From contig NZ_FOUZ01000011.1 in NCBI RefSeq assembly GCF_900115015.1, forward strand, positions 1-64,000: a stretch of 64,000 nt of DNA, read 5' to 3'. The notes below the pieces were generated by a model, which saw only the letters and a list, made by a program, of their open reading frames with translations, did no database searches and was not told the origin of the DNA. Source of the stretch: Algoriella xinjiangensis. GTDB lineage: Bacteria; Bacteroidota; Bacteroidia; Flavobacteriales; Weeksellaceae. Below are positions 45,449-54,047 of the stretch, piece after piece. The translations under genes and the position numbers were made by a program. Each line of letters begins with the position of its first letter. The stretch's first letter is position 1.

Positions 45449-45528
45449 TTATAAAGGATAAGATTTTCGGAATGATATAATAGACAAAAGCCTCAAGATT
45501 CTTGAGGCTTTTGTTGTTTTTATAAGAT
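45449..45528 (+). repeat. 80-bp direct repeat, copy 2
   Basis: Second copy of the rpiB end and terminator, including the last rpiB codons (TTATAAAGGATAA) with no rpiB gene in front of it. It is followed by a different sequence from copy 1. The displaced rpiB tail shows that copy 2 derives from rpiB rather than the reverse. Confidence 0.95.
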
Positions 45529-45608
45529 AATTAACAATGTTTATAACTGTTGATAATGGTTGTTAATTCATTTAATTTCAATAATTTAAAATGATTTGTA
45601 TTTGTTGA

Positions 45609-46406
45609 TTACGAAATACGTTTGTTCTTTTTAGCTATAAAACTATCATAGAATTTCTTGAAACCATGATGACTAATTAAGTAGTTATATTTCGGAAATA
45701 CACGGTTTACTTCGTAGCTAATTTGTTTAAATAATTTAGCTTTTTTTAATCGCTCATCTATTTGAATTTGAGTTTCTACCGGCGCAGGTTTTACAAGAGA
45801 TGGTAAAAGATTATAAATTCTAAGATCAAATTCCCAAGCATGTTGCAAATCGCAATCAATAGGTCTTTGTATTGTTGGTAATGGTTTTTTAATTTTATTT
45901 AGAAATTTTTCAGCCGCTTTTCTTGTCCAAATTGCAGCAATAGTTGTAATCGGAATACTAGTTCCACATGCCGCTATAAAATGAGTATTGTCTACATCTT
46001 TTATTTTAATATGTTTTCGTTTTCCGTTAAATAATTTCAAGACATCCCATTGATCTTTAACTGATAATTCGTCATAAATAGACAATGTTTTTTCTATAAT
46101 TGTTTTAAAATCTTGTACCAAAATCGCATCGTCTTCTATAATTACAGCAAACTGATTATCAGAAGATAAAAATTCTTCAAGCGTATTTACGTGACTTAAA
46201 TAACAACCAATTTCGCCAGGAACTAAATCTCTATCATATTTATTATTGATTTTGTATGTTGTATGATCTAGGTTTTTTGCATCAACAGCGCTGATTCGTT
46301 TAAAAGTCAAATCACATTTCGCAAACTCATTTTTCATAAGTTCTAAACGATCAACTGCTCGATCAAGATTAATCAAGTAAGTTTGGTATAAAGGTTTTAT
46401 ATTCAT
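45609..46406 (-). CDS. Glycosyltransferase family 25 (LPS/glycan biosynthesis)
   Basis: 265 residues. The GT25 landmarks are YLINLDRAVDRLELM near the start, GEIGCYLSHVNTLEEF and the acidic FAVIIEDDAILVQDF; such enzymes add sugars to lipooligosaccharide or proteins in the cytoplasm. No signal peptide or membrane helix. Single gene, with a promoter at 46426-46459. The sugar and acceptor cannot be told. Confidence 0.9.
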   Translation of the reverse strand: MNIKPLYQTYLINLDRAVDRLELMKNEFAKCDLTFKRISAVDAKNLDHTTYKINNKYDRDLVPGEIGCYLSHVNTLEEFLSSDNQFAVIIEDDAILVQDFKTIIEKTLSIYDELSVKDQWDVLKLFNGKRKHIKIKDVDNTHFIAACGTSIPITTIAAIWTRKAAEKFLNKIKKPLPTIQRPIDCDLQHAWEFDLRIYNLLPSLVKPAPVETQIQIDERLKKAKLFKQISYEVNRVFPKYNYLISHHGFKKFYDSFIAKKNKRIS

Positions 46407-46425
46407 TCAATTATAATTATCGCTG

Positions 46426-46459
46426 CAAAATTAGATTATTTTTGGCTTAATTTTCGCAA
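46426..46459 (-). promoter_or_regulatory. Promoter of the GT25 gene
   Basis: On the minus strand TTG (46459-46457), a 23-nt spacer and TAATTTTG (46433-46426), 20 bp upstream of the start codon. Confidence 0.4.
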
Positions 46460-46515
46460 TAATCCTAACGTTATAGATAATCTTATCTTTTACATAACAT
46501 ATAATTGGCTGTATA

Positions 46516-46548
46516 TTGTTATTTTAGGAAAAGGAAATAGTACCTTTG
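46516..46548 (+). promoter_or_regulatory. rnr promoter
   Basis: TTG (46516-46518), a 22-nt spacer and TACCTTTG (46541-46548). Transcription would start near 46553, giving an untranslated leader of about 137 nt. Confidence 0.5.
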
Positions 46549-46646
46549 CAGTGGTTATGATTATTATTAACATCTTATCAAAAGTTATTAAATATAGCTT
46601 GATTTATAAGTAATTAAGATGTTTACTTATTAACTATTATTAAAAT

Positions 46647-46674
46647 AAATCTCAAAAATAAATGATTGAGATTT
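46647..46674 (+). promoter_or_regulatory. Hairpin in the rnr leader
   Basis: AAATCTCA / TGAGATTT with a 12-nt loop ends 15 nt before the rnr start codon. It could block the ribosome site or serve as a processing site; it is not followed by a T run. Confidence 0.4.
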
Positions 46675-46689
46675 TACACAAATTAAATT

Positions 46690-48849
46690 ATGCCAAGAAA
46701 AAATTTTAAGAATACAAAGGCTAAAAAAGACCAAAATATATCGAAGTTTACAAAGTCTATAATCGAAGTTTTATTTCAAAATCCAAATAAACCTTTAAAT
46801 TATAAGCAAATTGCTTCAGCATTAAATCTTACTAACCGAATAGATACCGAATTGTTAATCAAAAACATTAACGTTCTGTTAGTCGACAAAAAAATTACCG
46901 AAGTAGAAAGAGGAAAATATAAAATAAACGCAACAAACGATTATATGATTGGAGTTGCCGATTTAACTTCTTCTGGAAGTGCTTATATTATTGTTGACGG
47001 ATTAGAGCAAGATATTTATGTGCAAAAAGGAAAAACAAAAAATACTTTAAAAGGTGACACAGTACGTGTGTATGTTTATCCAAAAAAGAGTAAAAATTCA
47101 TCAAAAGTAGAAGGTGAAATTGTAGAAATTATCGAACGCAATAAAACTGAATTTATTGGTATTTTCGAATTAGGTAAAAATGGAAATTTCGGTTTTGTAA
47201 CCATGCAAAATGGTAACCATGATTTCTTTGTTCCAAAAGAAAAATTCAATGATGCAAAAACAGGCGAAAAAGTTGTTGTTCGATTAACAAATTGGCCCGA
47301 AGGTTCTAACTCTCCATTCGGAGAAATTACAAAAGTTTTAGGAAATCCAGAAGATACAGATGTCGAAATTCATTCAATTTTATTAGCCTACGATCTTCCA
47401 GTAAAATTTCCTGATGAAGTAGAAGAAGAAGCAAATAATTTGGATACTTCAATTTCTGAATACGAAGTAGGAAAACGTCGCGATATGCGAAAAGTAACCA
47501 CTTTTACAATTGATCCAAAAGATGCAAAAGATTTTGATGATGCTTTATCTATTCAAAAATTAGAAAACGGAAATTGGGAAATCGGTGTTCATATTGCAGA
47601 TGTAACGCACTATGTACGTCCAGGAACTTTGATAGAGCAAGAAGCCTATAAACGTGCAACTTCTGTTTATTTAGTGGATAGAGTGGTGCCAATGTTACCC
47701 GAAGTTTTGTCGAATGTCGCATGTTCTTTGCGCCCAAATGAAGATAAATATACTTTTTCGGGTGTTTTTGAATTAGATGATAATGCCAAAATTGTAAATA
47801 CATGGTTTGGTAGAACTGCTACGCATTCGGATCGTCGTTTTACATACGAAGAAGCGCAAGCGATTATCGAAGGAGAAGATGGTGATTTTAAAGAAGAAAT
47901 CTTAACATTAGATCGTTTAGCAAAATTGATGCGCGCAGAACGTATGAATGTTGGTGCGGTTAATTTTGATAAAGTTGAAGTAAAATTCAATTTAGATGAC
48001 GCACATAATCCAACCGGAATTTATTTCAAAATTGGAAAAGATTCAAATAAATTGATTGAAGAATTTATGTTGCTTTGTAACAAAAAAGTATCAGAATTTA
48101 TCAGTTTAGATAAACATGGAAAAGATAATGACAACACGTACATTTATCGTGTACATGATGATCCAAATCCAGATAAATTAATAGATCTTAAAAACTTTAT
48201 TCGTCAATTTGGATATGAATTACAGGTTGGAGATAGAAAAACAACTATTCAATCAATGAATAAATTATTGGCAGATGTAAAAGGAAAACCAGAAGAAAAT
48301 ATGGTCGAAACTTTGTCTATGCGAACAATGGCAAAAGCAAAATATACAACTGATAATATTGGTCATTATGGTTTAGCATTTGATTATTACACGCATTTTA
48401 CATCGCCAATTCGTCGTTATCCAGATATGATTGCGCATCGTTTGTTGCAAGATTATTTAGACGGTAAAAAATCTCCGGATTCATCTATTTACGAAGACAA
48501 AGCAAAACATTGTTCTTCTCGTGAAAAAATTGCTGCTGAAGCCGAACGCGAATCGATTAAATACATGCAAGTTAAATACATGGAACAGTTTGTTGGACAA
48601 ACGTTTGATGCATTTATTACAGGTGTACAAGATTATGGAATTTTTGTTGAAATACCAGAAACTCGTTGCGAAGGATTAATTAGATCTCGTGCTATGACGG
48701 GCGATCATTACTATTTTGACGATAAAAATCATGCATTAGTAGGAAAACGAACTGGAATTAAATACCAATTGGGTAGTCCGGTTAAAATCAAAGTTTTAAA
48801 TGCAGATTTGATTAAGAAGCAATTAGATTTTGAATTAGTTGATGCCTAA
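46690..48849 (+). CDS. rnr: Ribonuclease R
   Basis: 3'-to-5' exoribonuclease that degrades structured RNA. 719 residues: an N-terminal winged helix (about 25-80), cold-shock/OB domains (about 85-240), the RNB catalytic domain starting with TIDPKDAKDFDDAL (aspartates coordinate Mg2+; about 270-600) including YTHFTSPIRRYPDMI, and a C-terminal S1 domain (about 630-715, FDAFITGVQDYGIFVEIPE). Length and domain order fit RNase R rather than RNase II. The next gene follows after 42 bp without a terminator, so the two are probably co-transcribed. Confidence 0.95.
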   Translation: MPRKNFKNTKAKKDQNISKFTKSIIEVLFQNPNKPLNYKQIASALNLTNRIDTELLIKNINVLLVDKKITEVERGKYKINATNDYMIGVADLTSSGSAYIIVDGLEQDIYVQKGKTKNTLKGDTVRVYVYPKKSKNSSKVEGEIVEIIERNKTEFIGIFELGKNGNFGFVTMQNGNHDFFVPKEKFNDAKTGEKVVVRLTNWPEGSNSPFGEITKVLGNPEDTDVEIHSILLAYDLPVKFPDEVEEEANNLDTSISEYEVGKRRDMRKVTTFTIDPKDAKDFDDALSIQKLENGNWEIGVHIADVTHYVRPGTLIEQEAYKRATSVYLVDRVVPMLPEVLSNVACSLRPNEDKYTFSGVFELDDNAKIVNTWFGRTATHSDRRFTYEEAQAIIEGEDGDFKEEILTLDRLAKLMRAERMNVGAVNFDKVEVKFNLDDAHNPTGIYFKIGKDSNKLIEEFMLLCNKKVSEFISLDKHGKDNDNTYIYRVHDDPNPDKLIDLKNFIRQFGYELQVGDRKTTIQSMNKLLADVKGKPEENMVETLSMRTMAKAKYTTDNIGHYGLAFDYYTHFTSPIRRYPDMIAHRLLQDYLDGKKSPDSSIYEDKAKHCSSREKIAAEAERESIKYMQVKYMEQFVGQTFDAFITGVQDYGIFVEIPETRCEGLIRSRAMTGDHYYFDDKNHALVGKRTGIKYQLGSPVKIKVLNADLIKKQLDFELVDA

Positions 48850-48891
48850 TTTTTCATAATTTAGACTTATCTTGCAGACCTTATTTAAGTT

Positions 48892-49575
48892 ATGGATATA
48901 ATTTTTTCGGCCATACTAATAGGTTTCTTATTAAGTACAATACTAATTGGACCTGTATTTTTTTTGTTGATAGAAACCAGTTTACGCAGAAGTTGGAAAA
49001 CTGCTGTAGTGCTAGATTTAGGTGTTATTGCAGCTGATATTTTATGTATAGCTGCGGCGTATTTTGGAAGTAAAGATTTCACAGATTATGTGACCAATCA
49101 TCCAAAATTTTATCGCATTTATATCATCGGTGGTTTCTTTGTTTTGATTTACGGAATTTTTATGTATTTCTCTAAACCAAAGCTACATATAGAGAACGAA
49201 GCAGGTTTTGTGAGTAACAATTATTTGCGAACGTTTATCAATGGATTTATTATGAATTTATTGAATATTGGCGTTATTGTTTTTTGGTTTGTCATTGTAT
49301 CTTCAGTCGTTATACAATATCCAAAACCAAGCGATTTCTTACTATATATGGGCGTTGTCTTAGGAACTTATTTTGCAATAGATTTAATTAAAATCTTTTT
49401 AGCAGGTAAGCTTCAAAAACGATTTACAGATCAAAAAGTATTTTTAGTACGGAAAGGAGTTGGAGTTTGTCTCTTAATTTTTGGACTGATTATTATCTTA
49501 AAAGGTTTCGGATTTTTTAAAGAAATTGACCAAAAAATAGAAAAACAACTTATCAATCAAGAACAAACAAGTTAA
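48892..49575 (+). CDS. LysE-family amino-acid/metabolite exporter
   Basis: 227 residues, six transmembrane helices. The N-terminal region FLLSTILIGPVFFLLIETSLRRSWKTAVVLDLGVIAAD has the conserved GP and the small-residue pattern of the LysE/RhtB superfamily. Such proteins export amino acids or related molecules in exchange for protons. A charged, likely cytoplasmic tail ends the protein (QKIEKQLINQEQTS). Substrate unknown. Confidence 0.87.
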   Translation: MDIIFSAILIGFLLSTILIGPVFFLLIETSLRRSWKTAVVLDLGVIAADILCIAAAYFGSKDFTDYVTNHPKFYRIYIIGGFFVLIYGIFMYFSKPKLHIENEAGFVSNNYLRTFINGFIMNLLNIGVIVFWFVIVSSVVIQYPKPSDFLLYMGVVLGTYFAIDLIKIFLAGKLQKRFTDQKVFLVRKGVGVCLLIFGLIIILKGFGFFKEIDQKIEKQLINQEQTS

Positions 49576-49580
49576 ATATA

Positions 49581-49612
49581 AAACCCTCAAAATAAATGTA
49601 TTTTGAGGGTTT
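49581..49612. terminator. Bidirectional terminator after the LysE-family gene
   Basis: AAACCCTCAAAATA / TATTTTGAGGGTTT, 4-nt loop, between two convergent genes. Confidence 0.88.
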
Positions 49613-49629
49613 CTTTTTGTAGTTATATT

Positions 49630-50628
49630 TTATAATCGATTCTTAATTTGTTGATAAACATTTTCAGCGCTCAAATTTTGAAAATAATCATAATTCTCAA
49701 AACCTTTTGGATCTTTTCCGAAGATAGAAGTCGGTCGACATTCCATTTCTTCATCCTGAATCACATCATTTATAGATTGTCCATAACCTAAAAAACCTGC
49801 AAACGGATGTGTTCCACCCCAAATAGAAATGGTTCTTGTTCCCATTAACGATGCCAAATGCATGTTTGCACTGTCCATGGAAATCATAACTTGAAGTTTA
49901 GAAATTGCTTCTAATTCTTCTTCAAATTTCATTGTTCCAGCCAATGATTTTATGTTAGAATCAAGATTTTCCCAATTTTTTAATTCTTCTGTTTCAGCTT
50001 TTCCTCCGCCAAATAAATAAATTTTGTAACCATCTTTTGCTAATTTGCTTGCGACAATTTTCATTTTATCTAACGGATACATTTTACTTGTAAATGCTGC
50101 AAAAGGAGCTATTCCTATTGCGTTTTCTTCCTTTATTGCTTTTGGTTGTAATTTGTGTGATAAATTCAATTTAAAGCCCAATTCGCGCAAGACATCAGCA
50201 TAGCGTTCGGTGGTTAATTTTAATTGTTTAAACACTCTATTTTGCTGATTAACCAATGCTTTTTTCTCCGCTCGACCTTTATCTAAAGTAGCGGTTTTAG
50301 TTCCGTTTAATTTAAAAAAAGCAGTTACAACTTTGGTTCTAATTACATTGTGTAAATCTGCAACATAGTCAAAATTATACTTTTTTAAAGTTTTGTATAG
50401 ACGATATAAACCAAAAACGCCTTTATAATCATTGTTTAAATCAATTGGAATAAAGTTAATTTCTGGAAATTGAAGAAAAATAGTTTCCATAAATGGTCGC
50501 GAAGCAACATAAACATCAACAGTTGGATTTTGCTCAATAAATTCCTGCAAAACAGGCGCAATCATAGTAACGTCGCCCAATGCAGAGAAACGTAAAACTA
50601 ACAGTCTTTTTTTATTCGGAGTCGGCAT
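49630..50628 (-). CDS. Glycosyltransferase family 9 (heptosyltransferase-like)
   Basis: 332 residues from the chosen start. N-terminal RLLVLRFSALGDVTMIAPVL with the GD-V/I pattern of the ADP-heptose:LPS transferase family, and a C-terminal sugar-nucleotide site MISMDSANMHLASLMGTRTISIWGGTHPFAGF. Adds a heptose or similar sugar to the LPS core. The frame could begin nine codons earlier (50655), but ATG 50628 gives a smaller overlap with the antiporter gene (17 bp) and fits the family's start. Confidence 0.9.
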   Translation of the reverse strand: MPTPNKKRLLVLRFSALGDVTMIAPVLQEFIEQNPTVDVYVASRPFMETIFLQFPEINFIPIDLNNDYKGVFGLYRLYKTLKKYNFDYVADLHNVIRTKVVTAFFKLNGTKTATLDKGRAEKKALVNQQNRVFKQLKLTTERYADVLRELGFKLNLSHKLQPKAIKEENAIGIAPFAAFTSKMYPLDKMKIVASKLAKDGYKIYLFGGGKAETEELKNWENLDSNIKSLAGTMKFEEELEAISKLQVMISMDSANMHLASLMGTRTISIWGGTHPFAGFLGYGQSINDVIQDEEMECRPTSIFGKDPKGFENYDYFQNLSAENVYQQIKNRL

Positions 50629-52459
50629 CGTTTTGAATCTTAATTTCTTTTGCAACCATTTTCATTTGCTTCTCAAATTCTTGCTTCGAAGCTTCAAAAT
50701 ATTGATCAGAATTTTCGGCAAGTTTAGCAATTTTTCGCAATGATTTTCGATCACTTTTGATAAAAATTTCACCTATTTTAGAAGCATCTTCATACGAAAA
50801 ACCATATTTTAATAAGATTTGACGGCCAACATAAACAGATGAGAAAAAGTTTTCGCGGTAAACTTCATTCAACCCATCTTTTAAATAATTGTAGGCATAA
50901 CTTCTATTTTTTGCGCGCACAAAAATCTCTAAATGAGGAAAATTTTTGCGAAGAATAGTCACTAATTTCTGATTGATTTCGGGCGGATCTAAGGCTGCAA
51001 CAAAATACTTTGCTTTCTCTGCACCTGCCGATTTTAGTAAGTTTACATTGGTTGCATCGCCGTAAAAAACATTAAAACCTTGCTTGCGCATTTTTTCCAC
51101 ACGCTCGCTATCATTATCTAAAACAATTGATTTGATGCCTGAGCTTTTTAAAACACGGCTTATTGTATTTCCAAAATCTCCAAAACCTGCAATTATAATT
51201 TGTCCATCTGCAGAATTTGGATTGATTTTATCATTTTCGACAACTTGTTCTACTTTTCTTTTAACACCAAAATATTTTAAAATTAACTTCTCATTCAATA
51301 CCAAAAGCAAAGGCGTAATAACCATTGTAAGCGCTGTTGTAGCAAGCATCAAATCGTACCATTCTTTGTTTAAAATATCTAAGTTTTTAGTCAAAGATAA
51401 AATCACAAATGCAAATTCTCCGACTTGAGAAAGCAACAGAATAAAGAGCATTTTTTGGTCAAAATTGAACTTATGTTTGATTCCAATAAGTAATAAAACC
51501 AACGATTTTATCAACATAATTCCGAATGTTAATCCAAGAATCATCAATGGTTTATCGCCAATTAATTTGAAGTTAATTGTAGAACCTACTGCAATAAAAA
51601 ATATACCTAATAAAAGCGATTTAAAAGGTTCTATATCACTTTCTAATTGATGTTTATATTCGTTATTTGCCAAAACAACTCCTGCAATAAATGCACCCAA
51701 AGCAGGTGAAATTCCTACTTTTTGCATTAAAATTGAAACACCAATAACTAAAAGTAATGCAGATGCTGTAAATATTTCTCGAACTTGTAATTGTCCTACA
51801 TATTTAAAATAAGGCGTAATAATATATCGCGCAATAAAGTAAATAAGTGTAATTGCGCCAACAATTACCAAGGTTTTCATGAAAGCTGGTCCGCCAACTA
51901 AAAGGCTTTTAGAATCGTCGCCAATGGATTGAATTAAAGAATCTCCAACCAATAAAGGAATAATTGCTAAAATTGGAATAACCATAATATCTTGGAAAAG
52001 TAAGACCGAAAACGTCGATTTTCCGATACCAGTTTTGGTTAATCCTTTTTCGTTTAGCGTTTGCATGATGATTGCGGTAGACGACATTGTAATTGCAAAA
52101 GCGATAGAAAGTGCGCGCGGAAAATTCATTTCCAACGCAAATACGCCAACTAAAGTTGCAATTAAAATTGTTCCGAGAACTTGCATTCCGCCAAGGTTGA
52201 TGATTTTACTTTTCATCTTCCAGAATTCCTTCGGATCAAGTTCTAATCCAACTAAAAAAAGCATCATTACAACACCAAATTCGGTTGCGTGCATGATATC
52301 GGTACCATCGTTACCAACAAATTTTAGCACATAAGGACCAATTAAAACACCCGCAATAAGGTAACCTAAGACGGAACCCATTCCTAATTTTTTAGAAATA
52401 GGTACACAAACTACGGCAGAAAATAAAAAGATAAAGGCTTGTCCTAAAAAGTCGTTCAT
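50612..52459 (-). CDS. CPA2-family monovalent cation:proton antiporter (KefB-like)
   Basis: 615 residues. About twelve transmembrane helices (1-390) form the Na+/H+ exchanger domain (FLVGLELDPKEFW, ALGAFIAGVVLANNEYKHQLESDIEPFKSLLLGIFFIAVG). They are followed by a cytoplasmic TrkA-N/RCK nucleotide-binding domain (about 405-520; IIAGFGDFGNTISRVL, IVLDNDSERVEKMRKQGFNVFYGDATN) and a helical tail. Probably exports K+ or Na+ in exchange for protons under regulation by a bound nucleotide. Glutathione gating as in E. coli KefB cannot be assumed. It follows sufE by 37 bp and overlaps the GT9 gene. Confidence 0.92.
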   Translation of the reverse strand: MNDFLGQAFIFLFSAVVCVPISKKLGMGSVLGYLIAGVLIGPYVLKFVGNDGTDIMHATEFGVVMMLFLVGLELDPKEFWKMKSKIINLGGMQVLGTILIATLVGVFALEMNFPRALSIAFAITMSSTAIIMQTLNEKGLTKTGIGKSTFSVLLFQDIMVIPILAIIPLLVGDSLIQSIGDDSKSLLVGGPAFMKTLVIVGAITLIYFIARYIITPYFKYVGQLQVREIFTASALLLVIGVSILMQKVGISPALGAFIAGVVLANNEYKHQLESDIEPFKSLLLGIFFIAVGSTINFKLIGDKPLMILGLTFGIMLIKSLVLLLIGIKHKFNFDQKMLFILLLSQVGEFAFVILSLTKNLDILNKEWYDLMLATTALTMVITPLLLVLNEKLILKYFGVKRKVEQVVENDKINPNSADGQIIIAGFGDFGNTISRVLKSSGIKSIVLDNDSERVEKMRKQGFNVFYGDATNVNLLKSAGAEKAKYFVAALDPPEINQKLVTILRKNFPHLEIFVRAKNRSYAYNYLKDGLNEVYRENFFSSVYVGRQILLKYGFSYEDASKIGEIFIKSDRKSLRKIAKLAENSDQYFEASKQEFEKQMKMVAKEIKIQNDADSE

Positions 52460-52496
52460 TTTGTTTTAGGTTGATTGATAAAGTTAACTAAAAACT

Positions 52497-52925
52497 TTAT
52501 GAATTGTTTTGTTTTGATTGAAAAGCAATCGCATAAAATTTAAATTGTTTTACCATTGCTAACAATCCGTTTGCACGAGTTGGCGATAAAAATTCGGCTA
52601 AACCAATTTCGTTGATAAAATTTGTATCCGATTCTAAAATATCTTTTGGCGTTTGATGATTGTACATTCTGATCAACAATGCTGCAATACCTTTTGGTAA
52701 AATTGCATTAGAATCTGCTTTAAATTCGATTACACCATCGTTTAATTCTGCATCTAACCAAACCGAAGATTGACAACCTTTTATAATTTTGTCATCTGTT
52801 TTTTCTTCTTCGGGTAAAGCTTCTAAACTTTTACCTAATTCTATTAAATATTCGTAACGTTGTTCCCAATCATCAAAAAATGAGAATTCGTCTACTATTT
52901 CGTTTTGAATTTCTTTAATTGTCAT
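52497..52925 (-). CDS. sufE: SufE-family cysteine desulfurase activator
   Basis: 142 residues. Accepts sulfur from SufS on the conserved C51 (IKGCQSSVWLD) and passes it to the Fe-S cluster scaffold. The C-terminal LSPTRANGLLAMVKQF is family-typical. Other suf genes are not in this window. The -7 element TAACTTTG (52937-52930, minus strand) ends only four bases before the ATG, so the transcript may be leaderless or nearly so. Confidence 0.92.
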   Translation of the reverse strand: MTIKEIQNEIVDEFSFFDDWEQRYEYLIELGKSLEALPEEEKTDDKIIKGCQSSVWLDAELNDGVIEFKADSNAILPKGIAALLIRMYNHQTPKDILESDTNFINEIGLAEFLSPTRANGLLAMVKQFKFYAIAFQSKQNNS

Positions 52926-52929
52926 GCAA

Positions 52930-52937
52930 CAAAGTTA
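52930..52937 (-). promoter_or_regulatory. sufE promoter -7 element next to the start codon
   Basis: TAACTTTG on the minus strand, four bases before the ATG. If functional it would give an mRNA with almost no leader. No clear -33 element. Confidence 0.35.
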
Positions 52938-53000
52938 GAAAGATTTTGAAAGTTAAACCTTAAAAATAGTCGTTAAACTGCTCAATACTTTTAGATTTCT

Positions 53001-53008
53001 TATTTTTG
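53001..53008 (+). promoter_or_regulatory. Promoter -7 element of the lipid kinase gene
   Basis: TATTTTTG matches TAnnTTTG, 27 bp before ATG 53036, and overlaps the alternative TTG start, which it therefore excludes. Confidence 0.45.
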
Positions 53009-53035
53009 TTCATTAATAAAATCAATTCAACTAAA

Positions 53036-53908
53036 ATGAAATATATTTTCATTGTTAATCCGAATTCTGGAAACGCAAAACACGAGATTACTTTAGATTT
53101 TTTACAGTCAAAATTTGAACCAACGGATGAAATTGTTTTGAAAGAAACAAAGTATCAATTTCATGCAAAAGAATTGGTGAAAGAAGCAATTTTAGAACAT
53201 GCAGATATTGTTGTGGCTTGCGGTGGAGATGGTACGATAAACGAAGTTGCGAGTGCTTTGGTAAACACTAAAATTCCATTGGGTATAATTCCTGCTGGTT
53301 CTGGAAACGGTTTGGCGTCAAATCTTGCTATTCCAAAAGATATTGATAAAGCCATAGAAATTATCCGAACAAAAGAAATTAAAACGATAGATGCTGGTCG
53401 AGTAGAGGATAACTATTTTTTTAGCAACCTTGGTTTTGGGATTGATGCTTCGGTTATACAAGCGTACGAGGAAAAGCAGAAGCGTACGTTTACGGGATAT
53501 ATGGATGCGTCTGTAAAAACATTGTTGAATTATAAGTCAAAATTGTTTCGCATTTATATAGATGGTGCTATAATCGAGAAAAATTTCTACTATTTATTTT
53601 GCTCAAACTCAAATATAGCGGGCTATGGGATTTCTTTTACGCCAAATGCTGATTTAGCTGACGGCGAATTAGATTTATTAATGATTGAGGATCTTGATGT
53701 TTTTGAACAATTTTATTTTTCGGTGCTTGTTTTGGCTAAAAAGATTGATATAATGGAGAAAGCGCGTTACAGAAAAGTGAAGAAATTTTCGTTAGAAAGT
53801 TTAGATAACGAACCAATTTCGTATCAACTTGATGGCGAATTTCAGACAACAAATTTACTTAAAGTAAAAGTTGAAGTTGTTCCAAATGCATTAAAAATCA
53901 TCTATTAA
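53036..53908 (+). CDS. Diacylglycerol kinase-family lipid kinase
   Basis: 290 residues from the chosen start. The kinase core has VNPNSG near the start, GGDGTINEVA as the ATP-binding signature and the ISFTPNADLADGELDLLMIED segment of the YegS/BmrU/DgkB group. It phosphorylates a lipid such as diacylglycerol; the exact lipid is unknown. A TTG start at 53006 is possible in frame, but it lies inside the -7 element TATTTTTG (53001-53008), so ATG 53036 is preferred. Confidence 0.88.
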   Translation: MKYIFIVNPNSGNAKHEITLDFLQSKFEPTDEIVLKETKYQFHAKELVKEAILEHADIVVACGGDGTINEVASALVNTKIPLGIIPAGSGNGLASNLAIPKDIDKAIEIIRTKEIKTIDAGRVEDNYFFSNLGFGIDASVIQAYEEKQKRTFTGYMDASVKTLLNYKSKLFRIYIDGAIIEKNFYYLFCSNSNIAGYGISFTPNADLADGELDLLMIEDLDVFEQFYFSVLVLAKKIDIMEKARYRKVKKFSLESLDNEPISYQLDGEFQTTNLLKVKVEVVPNALKIIY

Positions 53909-54023
53909 TTAACAATTTATTTTTCTTTATATCAGCTAATTAAAAGGTTATTAACTATGTTATAAACCTTTTGTTAATTGTCTTTTCTACCTATTTTTAG
54001 TACACTTTAATTGTGTTTCGTTG

Positions 54024-54031
54024 TAACTTTG
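54024..54031 (+). promoter_or_regulatory. Promoter -7 element of the 2-hydroxyacid dehydrogenase gene
   Basis: TAACTTTG matches TAnnTTTG, 16 bp upstream of the start at 54048. The -33 element is not clear. Confidence 0.4.
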
Positions 54032-54047
54032 ATTAAAATTTAGAAGA

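Noticed and set aside
53006-53035. TTG start for the lipid kinase
   Set aside because: It overlaps the -7 promoter element; ATG 53036 begins the conserved sequence.
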